From: Sorex araneus
Taxonomy: Eukaryota > Chordata > Mammalia > Eulipotyphla > Soricidae
Reading direction: 5' to 3'
DNA: 64,000 nt
Assembly: GCF_027595985.1 (NCBI RefSeq)
Contig: NC_073313.1
Span: 113,103,552-113,167,551 of the forward strand
The number at the start of each line of letters is the position of its first letter. Positions within the stretch are counted from its first letter, which is position 1. A program made the position numbers and the translations under genes. Shown piece after piece: positions 1-10,259 of the stretch. The notes beneath the pieces are model-generated. The model saw only the letters and a program-made list of their open reading frames with translations. It was not told the DNA's origin and made no database searches.

Positions 1-515
1 CATAATATGGTGGACGCCACACCACGTTTCTCCCAGAAAAGGGAAAAGAACCGAGAAAGAAGGAAATTTCCTCACCCCTGCTGGCGTGGGGCTTTGGCTT
101 AGTTCACAGTCTAGAGAATTAGCTGCTACTTTGATTACCTTCAATATTTCAACAAAAAACTCAGTACTATTGTTTGGAGTTTCCCCCCATAGTCAGACCT
201 GCTAAAAAGGAACCTTTTCACATTGCTGACAATCAAGAGATATTAGGTCACGCGGCCGCGACAGCGGCTGTGCGGTTTTGAACTTCTATATGAAGTTCAG
301 GGAAAATTCTGCCGGCAATTGCATCACTGCAATCCTTTACTTCCCTTTTGTGGTTCTCATATGATGGAGAAACCTGGAGAGAAAAACCTGCCACGCTGGT
401 GGTTCATGGGCCAGTAGCTCCGATCACACAGTCTGGAGGCATTTTGGGGGAGCTGCTTGTGTCCAAAGTAGTTTAGTTGCCTCCGGGGTCGAGCTCGTGT
501 GGCAGCAGAAAGGAA
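1..515 (-). mobile_element. Composite retroelement copy C1 (cut by window edge)
   Basis: Read on the minus strand, this matches 19,800-20,340 block by block: GC-rich 5' module (..GAGGCAACTAAACTACTTTGG..), a conserved segment ending in a small palindrome (279-297), the CpG-rich hairpin module (about 250-276), the middle module (about 130-240, AGCAGGTCTGAC..CCAAACAAT) and then a second 5' module. No ORF. Continues beyond position 1. Confidence 0.75.
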
Positions 516-729
516 TTTCATGATTTTTAACATATGAATTTATATCTGAATTTCATGCTAAGCACTTTTTAGCCTGCACCACGAATTAATTATATTTAAT
601 TTTATAATATAATTATATTAATACTTATAAAATCAAATATAATCATAATTAATTCATTATACTTGATTTTATATTTATGTATCTCAAATTACTCTGCCTT
701 CCTCTATGCCTTCCTTTATTCCATTGTTC

Positions 730-1140
730 TATTAAAATTGCTTAGTTTTCATATATATTTCCCAATTTTTATTTTAATTGTTTTCTAATTCCACTACATT
801 ACACTCAGATAATATACTTTATTTTATTTAAATTCATTTATTAGTTTGCTTTATAACCTAGAAAATAATACATTCTGGAGAGTAGTCCATGTACCCTTAT
901 AAAATATGTATCCTGCTACTATCATATAAATTATAAATTATTCTATAGATGTTAAATCTAGTTGGCTTATATTATTGCTTAAGTTGTATTTCCTGGTTGG
1001 TGTTCTGCCTAATTTCTCTATACATTTTGGTAATTAGATTATTATTATTTTTGAGTGTCACTGCTACCATTGACTTACCTTTTACTATAAAATTTAATTT
1101 TCCCATTTATTGATGAGGTGGAGCAACTGAGAAATAGTGG
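730..1140 (-). mobile_element. Old L1 ORF2 fragment
   Basis: Minus-strand similarity to the L1 ORF2 endonuclease/linker region (recognisable block: TAATTCCACTACATTACACTCAGATAATATAC, and the CATGTACCCTTATAAAA motif). Strongly decayed. Followed at 1140-1215 by a SINE-like remnant. Paired with 13,750-14,240. Confidence 0.55.
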
Positions 1141-1240
1141 TTCTCAAGGACTATTTTTGGTGCAATATTTGGGGGTTGCTCCTGGAGTTACAAGAATCGA
1201 ATACAGGCCCTTTATCTGTTTGGTATTCAGGTATGTTTGA
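830..1240. repeat. Diverged duplicate block, first copy, part 1
   Basis: Matches 13,800-14,240 in order and strand, including the SINE-like remnant (GGACTATTTTTGG..CTCCTGGAGTTACAA). Roughly one difference in five by eye. With the 5,080-5,935 block it forms a two-part duplication. Confidence 0.65.
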
Positions 1241-3040
1241 AAAGGGAATTAATAATGTTTAAGAATAATTAATAATGTGTTCTCATTCTAACACCTTAGA
1301 TGCTTTCTTCAACAGCTTTTCTTCATTCTTATCATGAGAAACATTTATCTTGGTATAAAAATCCCTTCTCTAGAGCTGTGAAAACCCCTCCACTCTGGAT
1401 CTGTGTGAGCAACTTTCCACTCGGATGAGCTATGAGGGATTACACATTAAGGGATGTTCGCAGGCTCTCCGGGCAGCTCTCTCTCTCGCTGTCCTCGTTC
1501 AGTGCTCTGGGGCTGTTTCCTCACCCTAGATGGCTGTTGCCTTCGATGGACTAAGGAAGAACGAGGGCCAAGCTGGTTGCTGATTAGATGCAGTTTATTC
1601 AATCTCTCATCTTTCCCAGCTCCCTCTCTAACTTGCTCTACAATGCTCTCTGTGTCTCCTCTCCAATCTCCCCCAGCCACTCTTACTCTCAGCTCTTATC
1701 CTTCTCTCTAATCGAAGCCTTCTCCTCTAACTCTGTCTCTTCTCTTTGTCTCTGTCTCTGTCTCTACCTCAATCTTCCTCGAACTCTCTGTTTCAATTAA
1801 TCTATTCCTCTTTCTGTCCCTCTCTGTATCTGCTTCTCTCTTCCCCCTATCTCTTCCTACAGCCACTGTTTTTCTTCTCTCTCACCACGCCCTCCCAACC
1901 ATGCCTTCCCCATGGGAAGCACAATCAAAATGTTTTTCCAGTCTTCCCGACCACCTGCATCCCCCAAGGTCATAACAGCCCTTCTGGTGTGTTTCTCCTC
2001 TCATTAGACCTACAACTTGATTTGCACCTTTAATTCTCCTTCCTAGTATTTACCATTCTGTATGGGCACAGTAATAGACACTTTTAAGCTTGTAGAGTGA
2101 CTCTTCTGGGGACATCTAACCACAGACTCAGACTACAGTGCTCAGGCAGGATCAATCATTCCTAACCCCATCAGGGTCCAAATCTAGTTATTACTTTTTG
2201 GATCATGGCAGAATTTGTCCATGATCATGCTCTTAACTTATGTTAATCATTATGGCACTTTGGCCAGGCCCATTTCGGTGCCAGGATATCTAGCTCACCG
2301 CTTGCCCTGAGTCAATCCATTCCTTCATCGGGACGCTGCTTTTGGGCATCTAGGAAGTAAGGGCAACTGAGACTTAAGTTGAGAGAGCAGATGCCCAGGA
2401 GGTAATATTATCTGAATTCAATCAACTCCCAAGCCACAGGCTTGCCTTTTTTAACTGTCGTCCTATATCTATACAAAAAGCAATTGCTCTGAAATAGCTA
2501 ACCATGCAAAGGACAGTAAGGAGAAGAGAAAGACAATATTTACAAGTCAGGGTCTGATCAAGAGACAAAGGTAATTGACAGATTGGGGGGCAATCAACAA
2601 ACACAAACTCCCAGTGGCCAGGGAGGAAGGCAAACCAACTTATCCTACATCTTGGGAAAGGTGGATTATTGTGAAGATTTTCAGTGATTATTGAATTGTA
2701 TGTGTAAAGCACCTAACAGAGTCACTAAATGTTACTCTTCTTACCATTCAAGCAAATAACTCTTTCAAGCTGGATTATTGTATCTTGAGTGATTATCATA
2801 GTATCTGACATATGGCATTTTTGCAACAAATGAACTGGAATAAAGGATGGATGGTCAGAATAATATATAATTTATAATTACTTATTTACCAATATTAAAA
2901 ATAGGAGTGATGTTTAAGAAGACTACATAATTGCATATCACAATTACCAGTCAGGCCATTCTCACTCAAATGTAGATCTATCAAGCTGTGCTCGATTACT
3001 TTAGTGCTCACTTAGGATCCTGAGGAACTCCTGCATTAAG
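1241..3040. other. No recognised gene; pyrimidine-rich stretch
   Basis: 1450-1900 is CT-rich (CTCTGTCTCT runs); its plus- and minus-strand frames are low-complexity. On the minus strand an AATAAACTGCATC near 1590 followed by non-repetitive sequence could mark an old LTR, but no termini were found. 2,040-3,040 shows nothing I recognise. Confidence 0.4.
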
Positions 3041-3047
3041 AACTGTT

Positions 3048-3146
3048 ATTCTTGGAGTATGGGTAGGGTGTGTGGTATGAAGTGTCACGCAGCCGCAGAT
3101 GCGGCTGTGCGATCCAGAAATAGGAACCTACCCATACTCCAAGAAT
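3048..3146. repeat. Inverted repeat with perfect 20-bp arms
   Basis: Arms 3048-3067 and 3127-3146 are exact reverse complements, with a 59-base spacer holding the GC hairpin module. A second inverted pair (3072-3079 and 3149-3156) runs in the same outward order. This suggests a template-switch or fold-back event. Confidence 0.9.
3083..3115 (-). repeat. Stand-alone CpG hairpin module of the composite element
   Basis: On the minus strand reads GCACAGCCGC..GCGGCTGCGTGAC, the same module that precedes the middle module in C1 and C2, but without the rest of the element. CAGCCGC/GCGGCTG can form a 7-bp stem. It sits at the centre of a larger inverted repeat. Confidence 0.55.
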
Positions 3147-3209
3147 ACCATACCACTTTTGATGGTGTTCAAAGTAGGAGGCAACCAATCTTAGAGGGAA
3201 ATATTATTT

Positions 3210-3302
3210 TACCCACACATATATACGTGTATATATGTATATGTATATGTACATGTACATGTATATGTATATGTATATGTGTGTATATATACATATATAT
3301 AA
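3210..3302. repeat. TATG/ACATAT microsatellite
   Basis: Alternating TATATG, TACATG and TGTATA units. The open frames reported here on both strands (runs of Tyr/Ile/Cys or His/Ile/Val) come from this repeat. Confidence 0.9.
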
Positions 3303-3474
3303 GCACACAAGATTCAAAATCTAACAACATGTTAGTGATCTCATAGAAGAACCTAATGGCCCCTGGGTGAAATACAACAATCTTCACCCTCTTTTTTCTA
3401 AGGATACTTTTTTGTAGCATTTTGAGTGGCTTTTCATAACAAACAATACAAAATATATTATTTTGGTTCTGCTT

Positions 3475-3600
3475 TGGTGCAGGGATTGGGGTTCGAGATG
3501 GAAACATTCAAAATATGGTGGTGGGAAGGTGTAATGGTGATGGGATTGCTGTTTGATTATTAAATGCAATGAAATATTGTGAACTAACTTATAAAATAAA
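3475..3600 (+). mobile_element. Old L1 3'-end remnant
   Basis: GGATTGGGGTT..GATGGGATTGCTGTTTGA..AACTTATAAAATAAAAAT resembles the older L1 3' tail also seen at 29,560-29,700, 38,600-38,700 and 51,780-51,900. Confidence 0.45.
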
Positions 3601-3754
3601 AATATTTTAAAAAGAACGCTTATTCTTTAATTGACACTAGGTTGATGGAATGGACTTCAAAGTGAGAAATTAAGGCAGCTCTCTATGCAGAAGAAAAAAG
3701 ATTAATGAGGATGAGGCTGTGAGTTTGGATATTGTCTGTTTATAAAACGTTTGG

Positions 3755-4250
3755 AAAGATTGCACTCATCTGTGGAATATAGAATAATAGACTATAAGAC
3801 TAACGCCCAAGAATAGTAGAAATAAGTACCAGGAGGTTGTCTCCATGGCTTGGAGGCTGGTCTCTCATTCTGGGTGACTCAGGGAAGGGACCACCAAGTA
3901 AAATGTGGTCGGAGGTCATGTGGGGGAAGGGTTATGCGGGCCGAATATAGACTAGAGACTGAACACAATGGCCACTCAACACCTTTATTGCAAACCACAA
4001 CACCTAATCAGAGAGAGAGAACAAAAGGGAAGACCCTGCCATAGTGGCAGTGTGGGGTGGAGGGAGATGGGACTGGGGAGGGTGGGAGGGATGTTGGGTT
4101 TACTGGTGGTGGAGAATGGGCACTGGTGAAGGGATGGGTTATCGAACTTTGTATGGGGGAAACATGAGCACAAAAATGTATAAATCTGTAACTGTACCCT
4201 CACGTTGACTCTCTAATTAAAAATAAACTAATAAAAAATATTTTCAGAAA
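3755..4250 (+). mobile_element. L1 3' UTR fragment
   Basis: ACTCATCTGTGGAATAT start, GGCCACTCAACACC..CAAACCACAA, GGTGGTGGAGAATGGGCACT, then AATTAAAAATAAACTAATAAA. Same 3' UTR as the large L1 at 22,740-23,515. 5'-truncated. Confidence 0.8.
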
Positions 4251-5079
4251 AAAAAACGTTTGGGAAATATTTCATACTTCAAAACTATATTCATGCAAAA
4301 ACAGGACTTCAAAGTTTAATTTTATAAAAGGTGTGGTAACATAATGAAAGGTCTACAAGGCTATCAGTTAAGCATTGTAAGGATCCTTTGCCAAGTTTTA
4401 ACTCTTCAGAATTTTGGTGAAATTTGGTTGTTATATCCACTTTGTTAGGAAAATTCTTATAGGGACTTCTAGATTTATGGCAAGCATTTCAGATATCTTT
4501 GTTTCATATGATCTGAACAGCAGAACTGGAATACTAGATAGAACCACACACCCATTTTCTCAGCATTCAATGATGGGGTTTCCTGCTATTTCCCTTCTTA
4601 GCCTTCAAGTTACCGTCTGCCACCACATCTGTTTCTTATTCCCCAAGGTCTGTCAATACACTAAGAATTTTAGCAAGCCCAAGCTTAAGTCATACGATTA
4701 TGGGATTTTAATGTTTAGAAAGATAGATCTGTTTAGAGAAATAGTAATGAATATTTACATTGACTTAAAATGATAATAAATGATGACATTATATTTTATT
4801 TCTGAGCTGTTTTAATTTATTTTTATTTTTTGCATCATGATTATACTATTAATATTTTCATGCATAGAATGCTCCAACACTACTTCCTCTACCAGGGTGT
4901 CACTTCACAACAATCTCTCCCAAACCTCCCTCAATGAGGATAGACTGGTTGAAGATATGTAAACATTGTTTACAAATTGCATTGTATATCATTAACAGTA
5001 TTGTAAATGATGGTGACTAAAATAAAAATAATTAATAGTTTTTTTAGGTACTGTAGTATTAATTCTCAAATAAATGACA
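4251..5079. other. No recognised feature
   Basis: AT-rich, apparently unique sequence. A 119-codon open frame at 4414-4773 has no recognisable motif and is probably chance. Confidence 0.4.
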
Positions 5080-5935
5080 AAATTGGTTGAAAATCTGACA
5101 AAGCAGCAGTGAATCTCTCAGCCAAATATTAGATTCCTCTACTAAAATTGAAACCAGTAACTTCATCGTTGGTATACTGGGCAAGCACAGGTCACATAAC
5201 AGACAGAGGAAACAGAGGAAAGAGGAAGAAGAGGGCATCAATAGGGCAGTGCCAAACAACAAGCAGGAAACTTCTGCAAACCTGGTATCAGATAGTGGAC
5301 AGATCACTCTTCCACAAAACCATTGTTATTCATTCTGTGTTCAATTCCTGTGGATCCATATTGCAGACAATTCTTGAGAGTCAGTGTTTATTGATTCTAA
5401 ATGGAGCATAAATCTGACAGCTGAACTAAGCTTCATACTGAGAAAATTTACCATGTAAGGATAATGGTTTGTTAAGTTTTGAATAATAGTTTCTTACTCC
5501 TAGGTCCACAAAAGTCACTGTACACCACAGAGACAAATGTCCAGTGGATAGAAGTTCCTTCTTTTGAAGATCAGTGAAATTTTCTCCCATGTTTGTGTAT
5601 TATGGCCTACCTAAACACAACTTGTGTTGTTACATGCTAAAAATGAATAGAAATGTAAGACGTTTATACAGGTATAAAGAAATGTCAAGATGCACCACTT
5701 TGATTTACTTACGTCTTAAAGCAAAATAGGACATACATAGCCGAAGATAAGAATAAAGATAATTTTTCAAAACATCTGTAAAAAATATTCTTGTCAAACT
5801 AGTGAGGGAAAACAAACAAAAAAAGAAATCTCAATGTAATCAGGGCAATATGGAAATATTGTCCTGGAAGTTAATTCTAATGCATTTAAGTGATTAGTGA
5901 AACTTGTGATTTTCCTCTGCAAAAAAAAGTCACTA
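5080..5935. repeat. Diverged duplicate block, first copy, part 2
   Basis: Parallels 14,620-15,400 throughout (for example CCAGTAAC..CATAC..GGCAAGCACA..TCACAT, ATAGGGCAGTGC, CAGGAAAC.TC..CAAA, TTACGTCTTAAAGC). No gene in it. Confidence 0.7.
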
Positions 5936-5984
5936 CATCTGAAAACAGTCTTCTTATTAGAGCCATTCCTAAGAAATAATTAAA

Positions 5985-6640
5985 AACAATGAAACCTGGG
6001 CAGGCTCGGGCCCCGGCCGAGATTCGACCCGGGTTGCCATGCCTCTGCACAGCCTCGGGAATGCCGAACGAGCAGGAACCAGAGGCAGCTATAAGACTTG
6101 GGGTTCCAGAGAGTGCTTGCAACCATGTATCCAGACTGTGAACTAAGCTTTTGCTCCATGCTGCTCCAGGAAGGGAAATGATTCAATTTCCAACTTTAAT
6201 CTCCTTGGATTTAATTACTAAAATACAGAAATTGTAAACCGCGCGGCCACTACCGCGGCCACGCGACTTTTTATCTCTTCATTCTCATGAGTGGAAAACT
6301 CAAAGCAAATATTTCCTTGTCAATAGGGCTGAATTCTTGGGGGATAAATTCCAACAAAAATTGTGAGTCTGTGTTGAAACTCCAACAACAATAGTGAGTT
6401 TTGTGTTGAAATATGGAATGTAATCAAGGTAAAGAGAAGAGTGAAATTTATCAGTTACCCAGGCGGGGGTGGGGGGTGGGGGGAGGCATACTGGGGTTTT
6501 GGGTGGTGGAATATGGGCACTGGTGAAGGGACGGGTGTTTGAACATTGTATAACTGAGACATAAGCCTGAGAACTTTGTAACTTTTCACATGGTGATTCA
6601 ATAAAATAAATTTAAAAAATAAAATAAAAAATATTCTGTG
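5985..6640 (+). mobile_element. Composite retroelement copy C2
   Basis: GC-rich 5' module (with CCAGACTGTGAACTAAGC near 6130), CpG hairpin module at 6239-6267, middle module (ATCTCTTCATTCTCA.., 6272-6430), then an L1-type 3' tail (GGTGGTGGAATATGGGCACTGG..) ending AATAAAATAAATTTAAA. The L1-like tail suggests mobilisation by the L1 machinery. No coding capacity. Confidence 0.75.
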
Positions 6641-7093
6641 TGCACTGGAAAAGAATGTGTACTCTTTCTTTCTGGGTTGTAAGGTCCTGTATAGGTCTGT
6701 TGACCCTCTCTGTTCTATTTCTTCCTTCAGAGCCAGTGTTTCCTTTCTGAGTTTTGTTCTTGTTGATCTTTCCAGAGGTGACAAGGCAATGTTGAAGTCT
6801 CCAACTACTATTGTACTGCTGGCGATGTCCTCCTTAAAGTGTGTTAGCAGTTGTTGTAAGTATTTAGCTGGTCCCTCATTAGGTGCATATACATTTAAGA
6901 GTGTGATTTCTTCCTTTTGCATATAACCCTTGATGAATAGAAAATGGCCTTCTCTGTCCTGTCTGATTTTTCTTCAACCTGAAATCTATGTTGTCGGATG
7001 CTAGTATGGCCACCCCAGCTTTTTTGAGGGACTTGTTTCCTTGCACAATTGTTTTTCATCCTTTAACTTTGAGTCTGTATATGTTCTGATTGT
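6641..7093 (-). mobile_element. L1 ORF2 endonuclease fragment (host L1, 3' part)
   Basis: Minus-strand frames read RLKVKG.KTI, DNIDFRLKK, EITLLNVYAPNEGPAKYLQQ, VVGDFNIALSPL and KKEYTFFSSAH, the endonuclease domain. Stops are present. It continues the L1 that begins at 8,423 and is split by the insertion at 7,102-8,004. Confidence 0.85.
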
Positions 7094-7101
7094 TCAGATG
7101 T

Positions 7102-8004
7102 CTTTTTTAAAATTTGTTTATTTTTCAATTAGTGAGTCACAGTGAGGATACAGTTACAGATTCACACATTTTCGTCCTTGTTTTTCCCTCACGCAATGTT
7201 TAAGAGCCCATCCCTCCACCAGTGTCCATTCTCCACCACTCAGGAACCCAGTGTCCCTCCCACCCCCCCTAGCCCCATACCCCCCGCCCCACCCCGCCTC
7301 TGTAGCGGGGCATTCCAATTTGATATCTCTCTTTCCTTTTGGGTGTTGCGGTTCCAAATAGGGGTATTAAGTGGTCATTCTGTTCAGTCTCTAGTCTACT
7401 TTCAGCATGCATCTCCCTTCCCGCGCAGGATCTCCAATCACATATTACTTGGTGTTCCCCTCTCTATCTGGGATGACTTTCCCCAAGCGTGTGAGGCCAG
7501 CTTCCAAGCTATGGAGCCAATCTCCTGGTTTTATATACTACGATTCTTGGGTATTAGTCTCCTACTCTGTTGTTCTATATTCCACAGATGAGTGCAATCT
7601 TCTTTGTCTGTCCCTCTCTTTCTGGCTCATTTTACTTAGCATGATACTTTCCATATTGATCCACTTATATACAAAATTCATGACTTCATCATTTCTAACT
7701 GCTGCATAGTATTCCATTGTATAAATGTACCAAAGTTTCTTTAACCAGTCATCTGTTCTCGGGCACTTGGGTTTTTTTTTTTCAGATTCTGGCTATTGTA
7801 AACAGTGCTGCGATGAACATATAAGTGCAGATGTCATTTCGACTATACTTTTTTGTTTCTCCAAGCTATATTCCCAGAAATGTTATTGCTGGATCAAACG
7901 GAAGCTCAATTTCTAATTTTTTGAGAATCGTCCATATTGTCTTCCAAAGGGGCTGGACCAGTTGGTATTCCCAACAGCAGTGGAGAAGGGTCCCCTTCTC
8001 CCCA
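7102..8004 (-). mobile_element. 5'-truncated L1 inserted inside another L1
   Basis: Minus strand: ORF2 C-terminus (GNTNWSSPF, LEIELPFDPAI.FLGI), 3' UTR (complement of 7,190-7,700) and A/T tail at 7,102. Flanked by an 8-bp direct duplication TCAGATGT (7,094-7,101 and 8,005-8,012). Host L1 sequence resumes exactly on each side (..QETHL | NQNIYRLKVKG..). Confidence 0.85.
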
Positions 8005-8012
8005 TCAGATGT

Positions 8013-8423
8013 GTTTCTTGAAGGCAGAAGAATGTTGGTTTCAGTTTCTGGATCCATTTTGCCACTCTGTGTCTCTTGATAGGTGCATTTAGACCACTGA
8101 CATTGAGAGAGATTATTGTCATGGGGGTTTGTGCCATCTTTCTATAAGGGTTTGTTGCGCTTATGGGTTTTTTCCTCGTCTTACAGGAGCCATTTTAGTC
8201 CTTCTTTTAGGCTTGGTTTTGAATCTATGAAGTTCCTGAGCTGTTTTTTATCTATGAAATGGTGTATTTTTCCATCGAGTTTGAGTGAGAGTTTGGCTGG
8301 GTAAAGTATTCTTGGTGAGGCATTCATTTCATTGAGTTTTTTCATTATATCCCACCATTGTCTTCGGGCTTGGAGGGTTTCCTCTGATAGGGCTCTCGCC
8401 AAAATGATGTCGGTGGGCCCCAC
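8013..8423 (-). mobile_element. L1 ORF1 C-terminus and ORF2 start (host L1, 5' part)
   Basis: 8,423-8,181 encodes the ORF1p C-terminal domain (RQWWDIMKKLNEMNASPRIL, DKKQLRNFIDSKPSLKEGLK). 8,137-8,013 encodes the ORF2 start (TIISLNVSGLNAPIKRHRVA..CLQETHL with the catalytic Glu). Continues at 7,093 after the nested insertion. Confidence 0.85.
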
Positions 8424-8496
8424 GGGTGACTTAAATGAAGTGGGGAGAGAAAGACTGTCACTTTCTCCCCAACCACCTCTACCACCCAGGACCCAG

Positions 8497-8721
8497 TGTT
8501 ACTAGGTTCTTGTCTTGCTCGCGGAAAATAATTTCAGTAGTAGACAAGCAGTGAAGTAAATAGATTTTATTTAGAGGTTTCTGAGGGAAGGGGGAAGCAA
8601 TAAGTGGGAGAGAGAATAGTAAAAATAACGCGCTCAAGAGAGAACGCGGGCTTCGCCGAGGGTGGAGGCCCCTACACATAACCGAGCTTTAGACACAAAA
8701 GTATGAAAGCATGAAAGTACA
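8497..8721 (-). mobile_element. LTR-like block (possible endogenous retrovirus LTR)
   Basis: 225-bp block that on the minus strand starts TGTACTTTC and ends AGTAACA (TG...CA termini). It has an AATAAA near 8570 followed by sequence that would be R-U5, and CpG-bearing U3-like sequence. No clear target-site duplication and no recognisable primer-binding site beside it. Could be a truncated LTR, a 3' LTR attached to the LIS1 fragment, or an unrelated repeat. Confidence 0.4.
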
Positions 8722-8805
8722 CATCTCAAGAGGGGAGATGCGGGCGACACATGTGCTCGGCCATGCGGGCGCAAGCAGTACATTGGCTCAGGCAGCATAT
8801 GCACC

Positions 8806-9033
8806 TCTTTAAGGTTTTATCCCATGAAGCAGACACTATATAAACTCCACTGGGCATGATGGCCACTGAAGAAATATTGTGACCATGGCCATAAATGGTT
8901 CTATTGCAGAGATAGCTCTGAAAATGCCATAAGTTAATGTCAGTGTCTGAGGAGAAGGAGGTGAGCAATTTTCTTTGTTGGTCAAATGAAATATCCTGAA
9001 TTGAGTCCGTATAGTCTTTAAGAGTTTGTTCCA
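8806..9033 (-). pseudogene. PAFAH1B1: PAFAH1B1 (LIS1) retro-fragment, WD40 repeat region
   Basis: About 228 bases on the minus strand encode, in one frame, a diverged copy of LIS1 WD repeats, with matches such as [28 protein letters not shown] and IVSASWDKT (LIS1: HTDSVQDISFD, IKLWDFQ, HNVSSVAIMP, IVSASRDKT). The stretch crosses parental coding sequence without introns, so it is cDNA-derived. It lacks both ends of the coding sequence and no poly(A) tail is seen. One side abuts L1 sequence on the opposite strand (9040-9235); the other side is followed after about 85 bases by an LTR-like block. Non-functional: a fragment with many substitutions. Confidence 0.8.
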
Positions 9034-9039
9034 CGCATG

Positions 9040-9235
9040 GCAGAAATGCCATATGAACTTCTATATTCATTGCTGCACAATTTAAAATAGCTAGAATCTG
9101 GAAACAACCCAAGTGCCTGAGAACAGAGAACTGAATAAAGAAACTATGTACATCTACACAATAGAATACTACACAACTGTTAGAAAAATGAAGTCATAAA
9201 ATTTGTTTTAAATAGATTGACATGAAAGATACATA
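9040..9235 (+). mobile_element. L1 ORF2 C-terminal fragment
   Basis: ATTCATTGCTGCACAATTTAAAATAGC..GAAACAACCCAAGTGCC..GTACATCTACACAATAGAATACTAC is the ORF2 C-terminal coding end. It is interrupted at 9,236 and resumes at about 9,932. Confidence 0.8.
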
Positions 9236-9931
9236 AAACAAAGCTACCAGAAGAGAGCGACACAGAGTCTCCTGCCCCCGCGCCTGACTGTCTTCACTTG
9301 GGCCCCTCTGAGGGGGGCGGATTGAGGTTCCCTCCTCAACCCAAGCAAAGCCCAGGCAGCCGAAGCCCTCCAGAACCCAGCCACAGCCATGATCAAGGCC
9401 ACTCTCCACACGCTTGGATGAGCCTCACATGTGAAGGAAATGGCAGAGGAACCCAGGTGTGCAGGGCCCAGGGCTGAGATCTCCAAACCTACTTGGATTG
9501 GGACCAGGCCTCCGCCACCCAGATCCCCCATTTTCCAGTAGCTAGGCAGTCACCCCCACAAACTGCCCCTGGTGCCGTGTAATCCCATCAATGGCCAAGA
9601 TCCAGAGATGCCATTATAAAACAAAGCTGCAGGAAGACCTCTTATTGTCTAGTTCTCCCTCTCGGAGAACCCAGCAAGCTACCAAGAGTATCCTGCCCAC
9701 ATGGTAGAGCCTGGTAAGCTCCCATAGCATATTATGCCAAAAACAGTAACAATGACGGGTTTCAGTCCCGAACCAGAAAAAGCCTCTAATGTGGCAATGT
9801 TGGGAAGGACGAGTAAAGAGTGGCTGCTAAAATCTCAGGGCTAGGATGAATGGAGACATTACTGGCACCTGCTTAAATAAAACAATGGTAAATCAATGAA
9901 CAATGGATAACAGTGATATAGTGATAGTGAC
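9236..9931 (+). mobile_element. Long SINE-like element with GC-rich head
   Basis: Inserted in L1. The head (9,250-9,610) contains CCAGAACCCAGCCACAGCCATG and a conserved GGGGGGCGG; the body (9,640-9,930) is the long SINE subfamily (CTTATTGTCTAGTTCT.., CAAGCTACCAAGAGTATCCTGCC, GCCAAAAACAGTAACAATGA, GAGTGGCTGCTAAAATCTCAGGGCTAG, ..TTACTGGCACCTGCTT..). The body is also present at 51,448-51,755 and the head at 10,260-10,500. The 95-codon minus frame here is not a known protein. Confidence 0.6.
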
Positions 9932-10258
9932 ATAGAGGATATCATGCCTTATGAAACAGGTCAGAAGGAGAGGGACAAACATGGGACAAACATTTGTGGT
10001 AAATTTTAAAAATAGTATGATACTAATAAAGAACAGTAGAGATATGGGCCAGGAGGATTCGTACACAGTTGGAACCTGCCTCAGATGCTCAGAGAGAAGG
10101 CAGTTGGGATATAGAAGAAATCACTATAGCAATGATAGTTTTAAACAATCACTCTGGATAAGAACTGCGTGTTGAAAGAGTGTAAAGGAATAAACATGGT
10201 AAATTCTCAGTATCTGTATGGCAAACCATAATGCTCAAAAGGATAGAGAGGAGGCTGT
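9932..10258 (+). mobile_element. L1 3' UTR fragment (continues 9,040-9,235)
   Basis: Resumes with GACATAGAGGATATCATGCC, then GGTCAGAAGGAGAGGGACA, AGATATGGGCCAGGAGGA..GGAACCTGCCTCA and CAAACCATAATGCTC, parallel to the L1 3' UTR at 26,690-27,000. Confidence 0.7.
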
Positions 10259-10259
10259 G

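Noticed and set aside
1454..2033. Serine/leucine-rich open frames
   Set aside because: Low-complexity CT-rich DNA; no domain, no splice context and no conserved motif.
3059..3507. Open frames on both strands rich in Tyr/Ile/Cys/His
   Set aside because: They read through the TATG/ACATAT microsatellite at 3210-3302; repeat artefact.
6455..6922. 155-codon frame as a possible gene
   Set aside because: It contains L1 endonuclease motifs (YAPNEGPAKYL, GDFNIALSPL), and its C-terminal part is read from the composite-element tail.
7985..8137. Internally deleted or spliced L1 at the ORF2 start
   Set aside because: The missing host sequence continues at 7,093 and the insert has an 8-bp target duplication, so it is a nested insertion.
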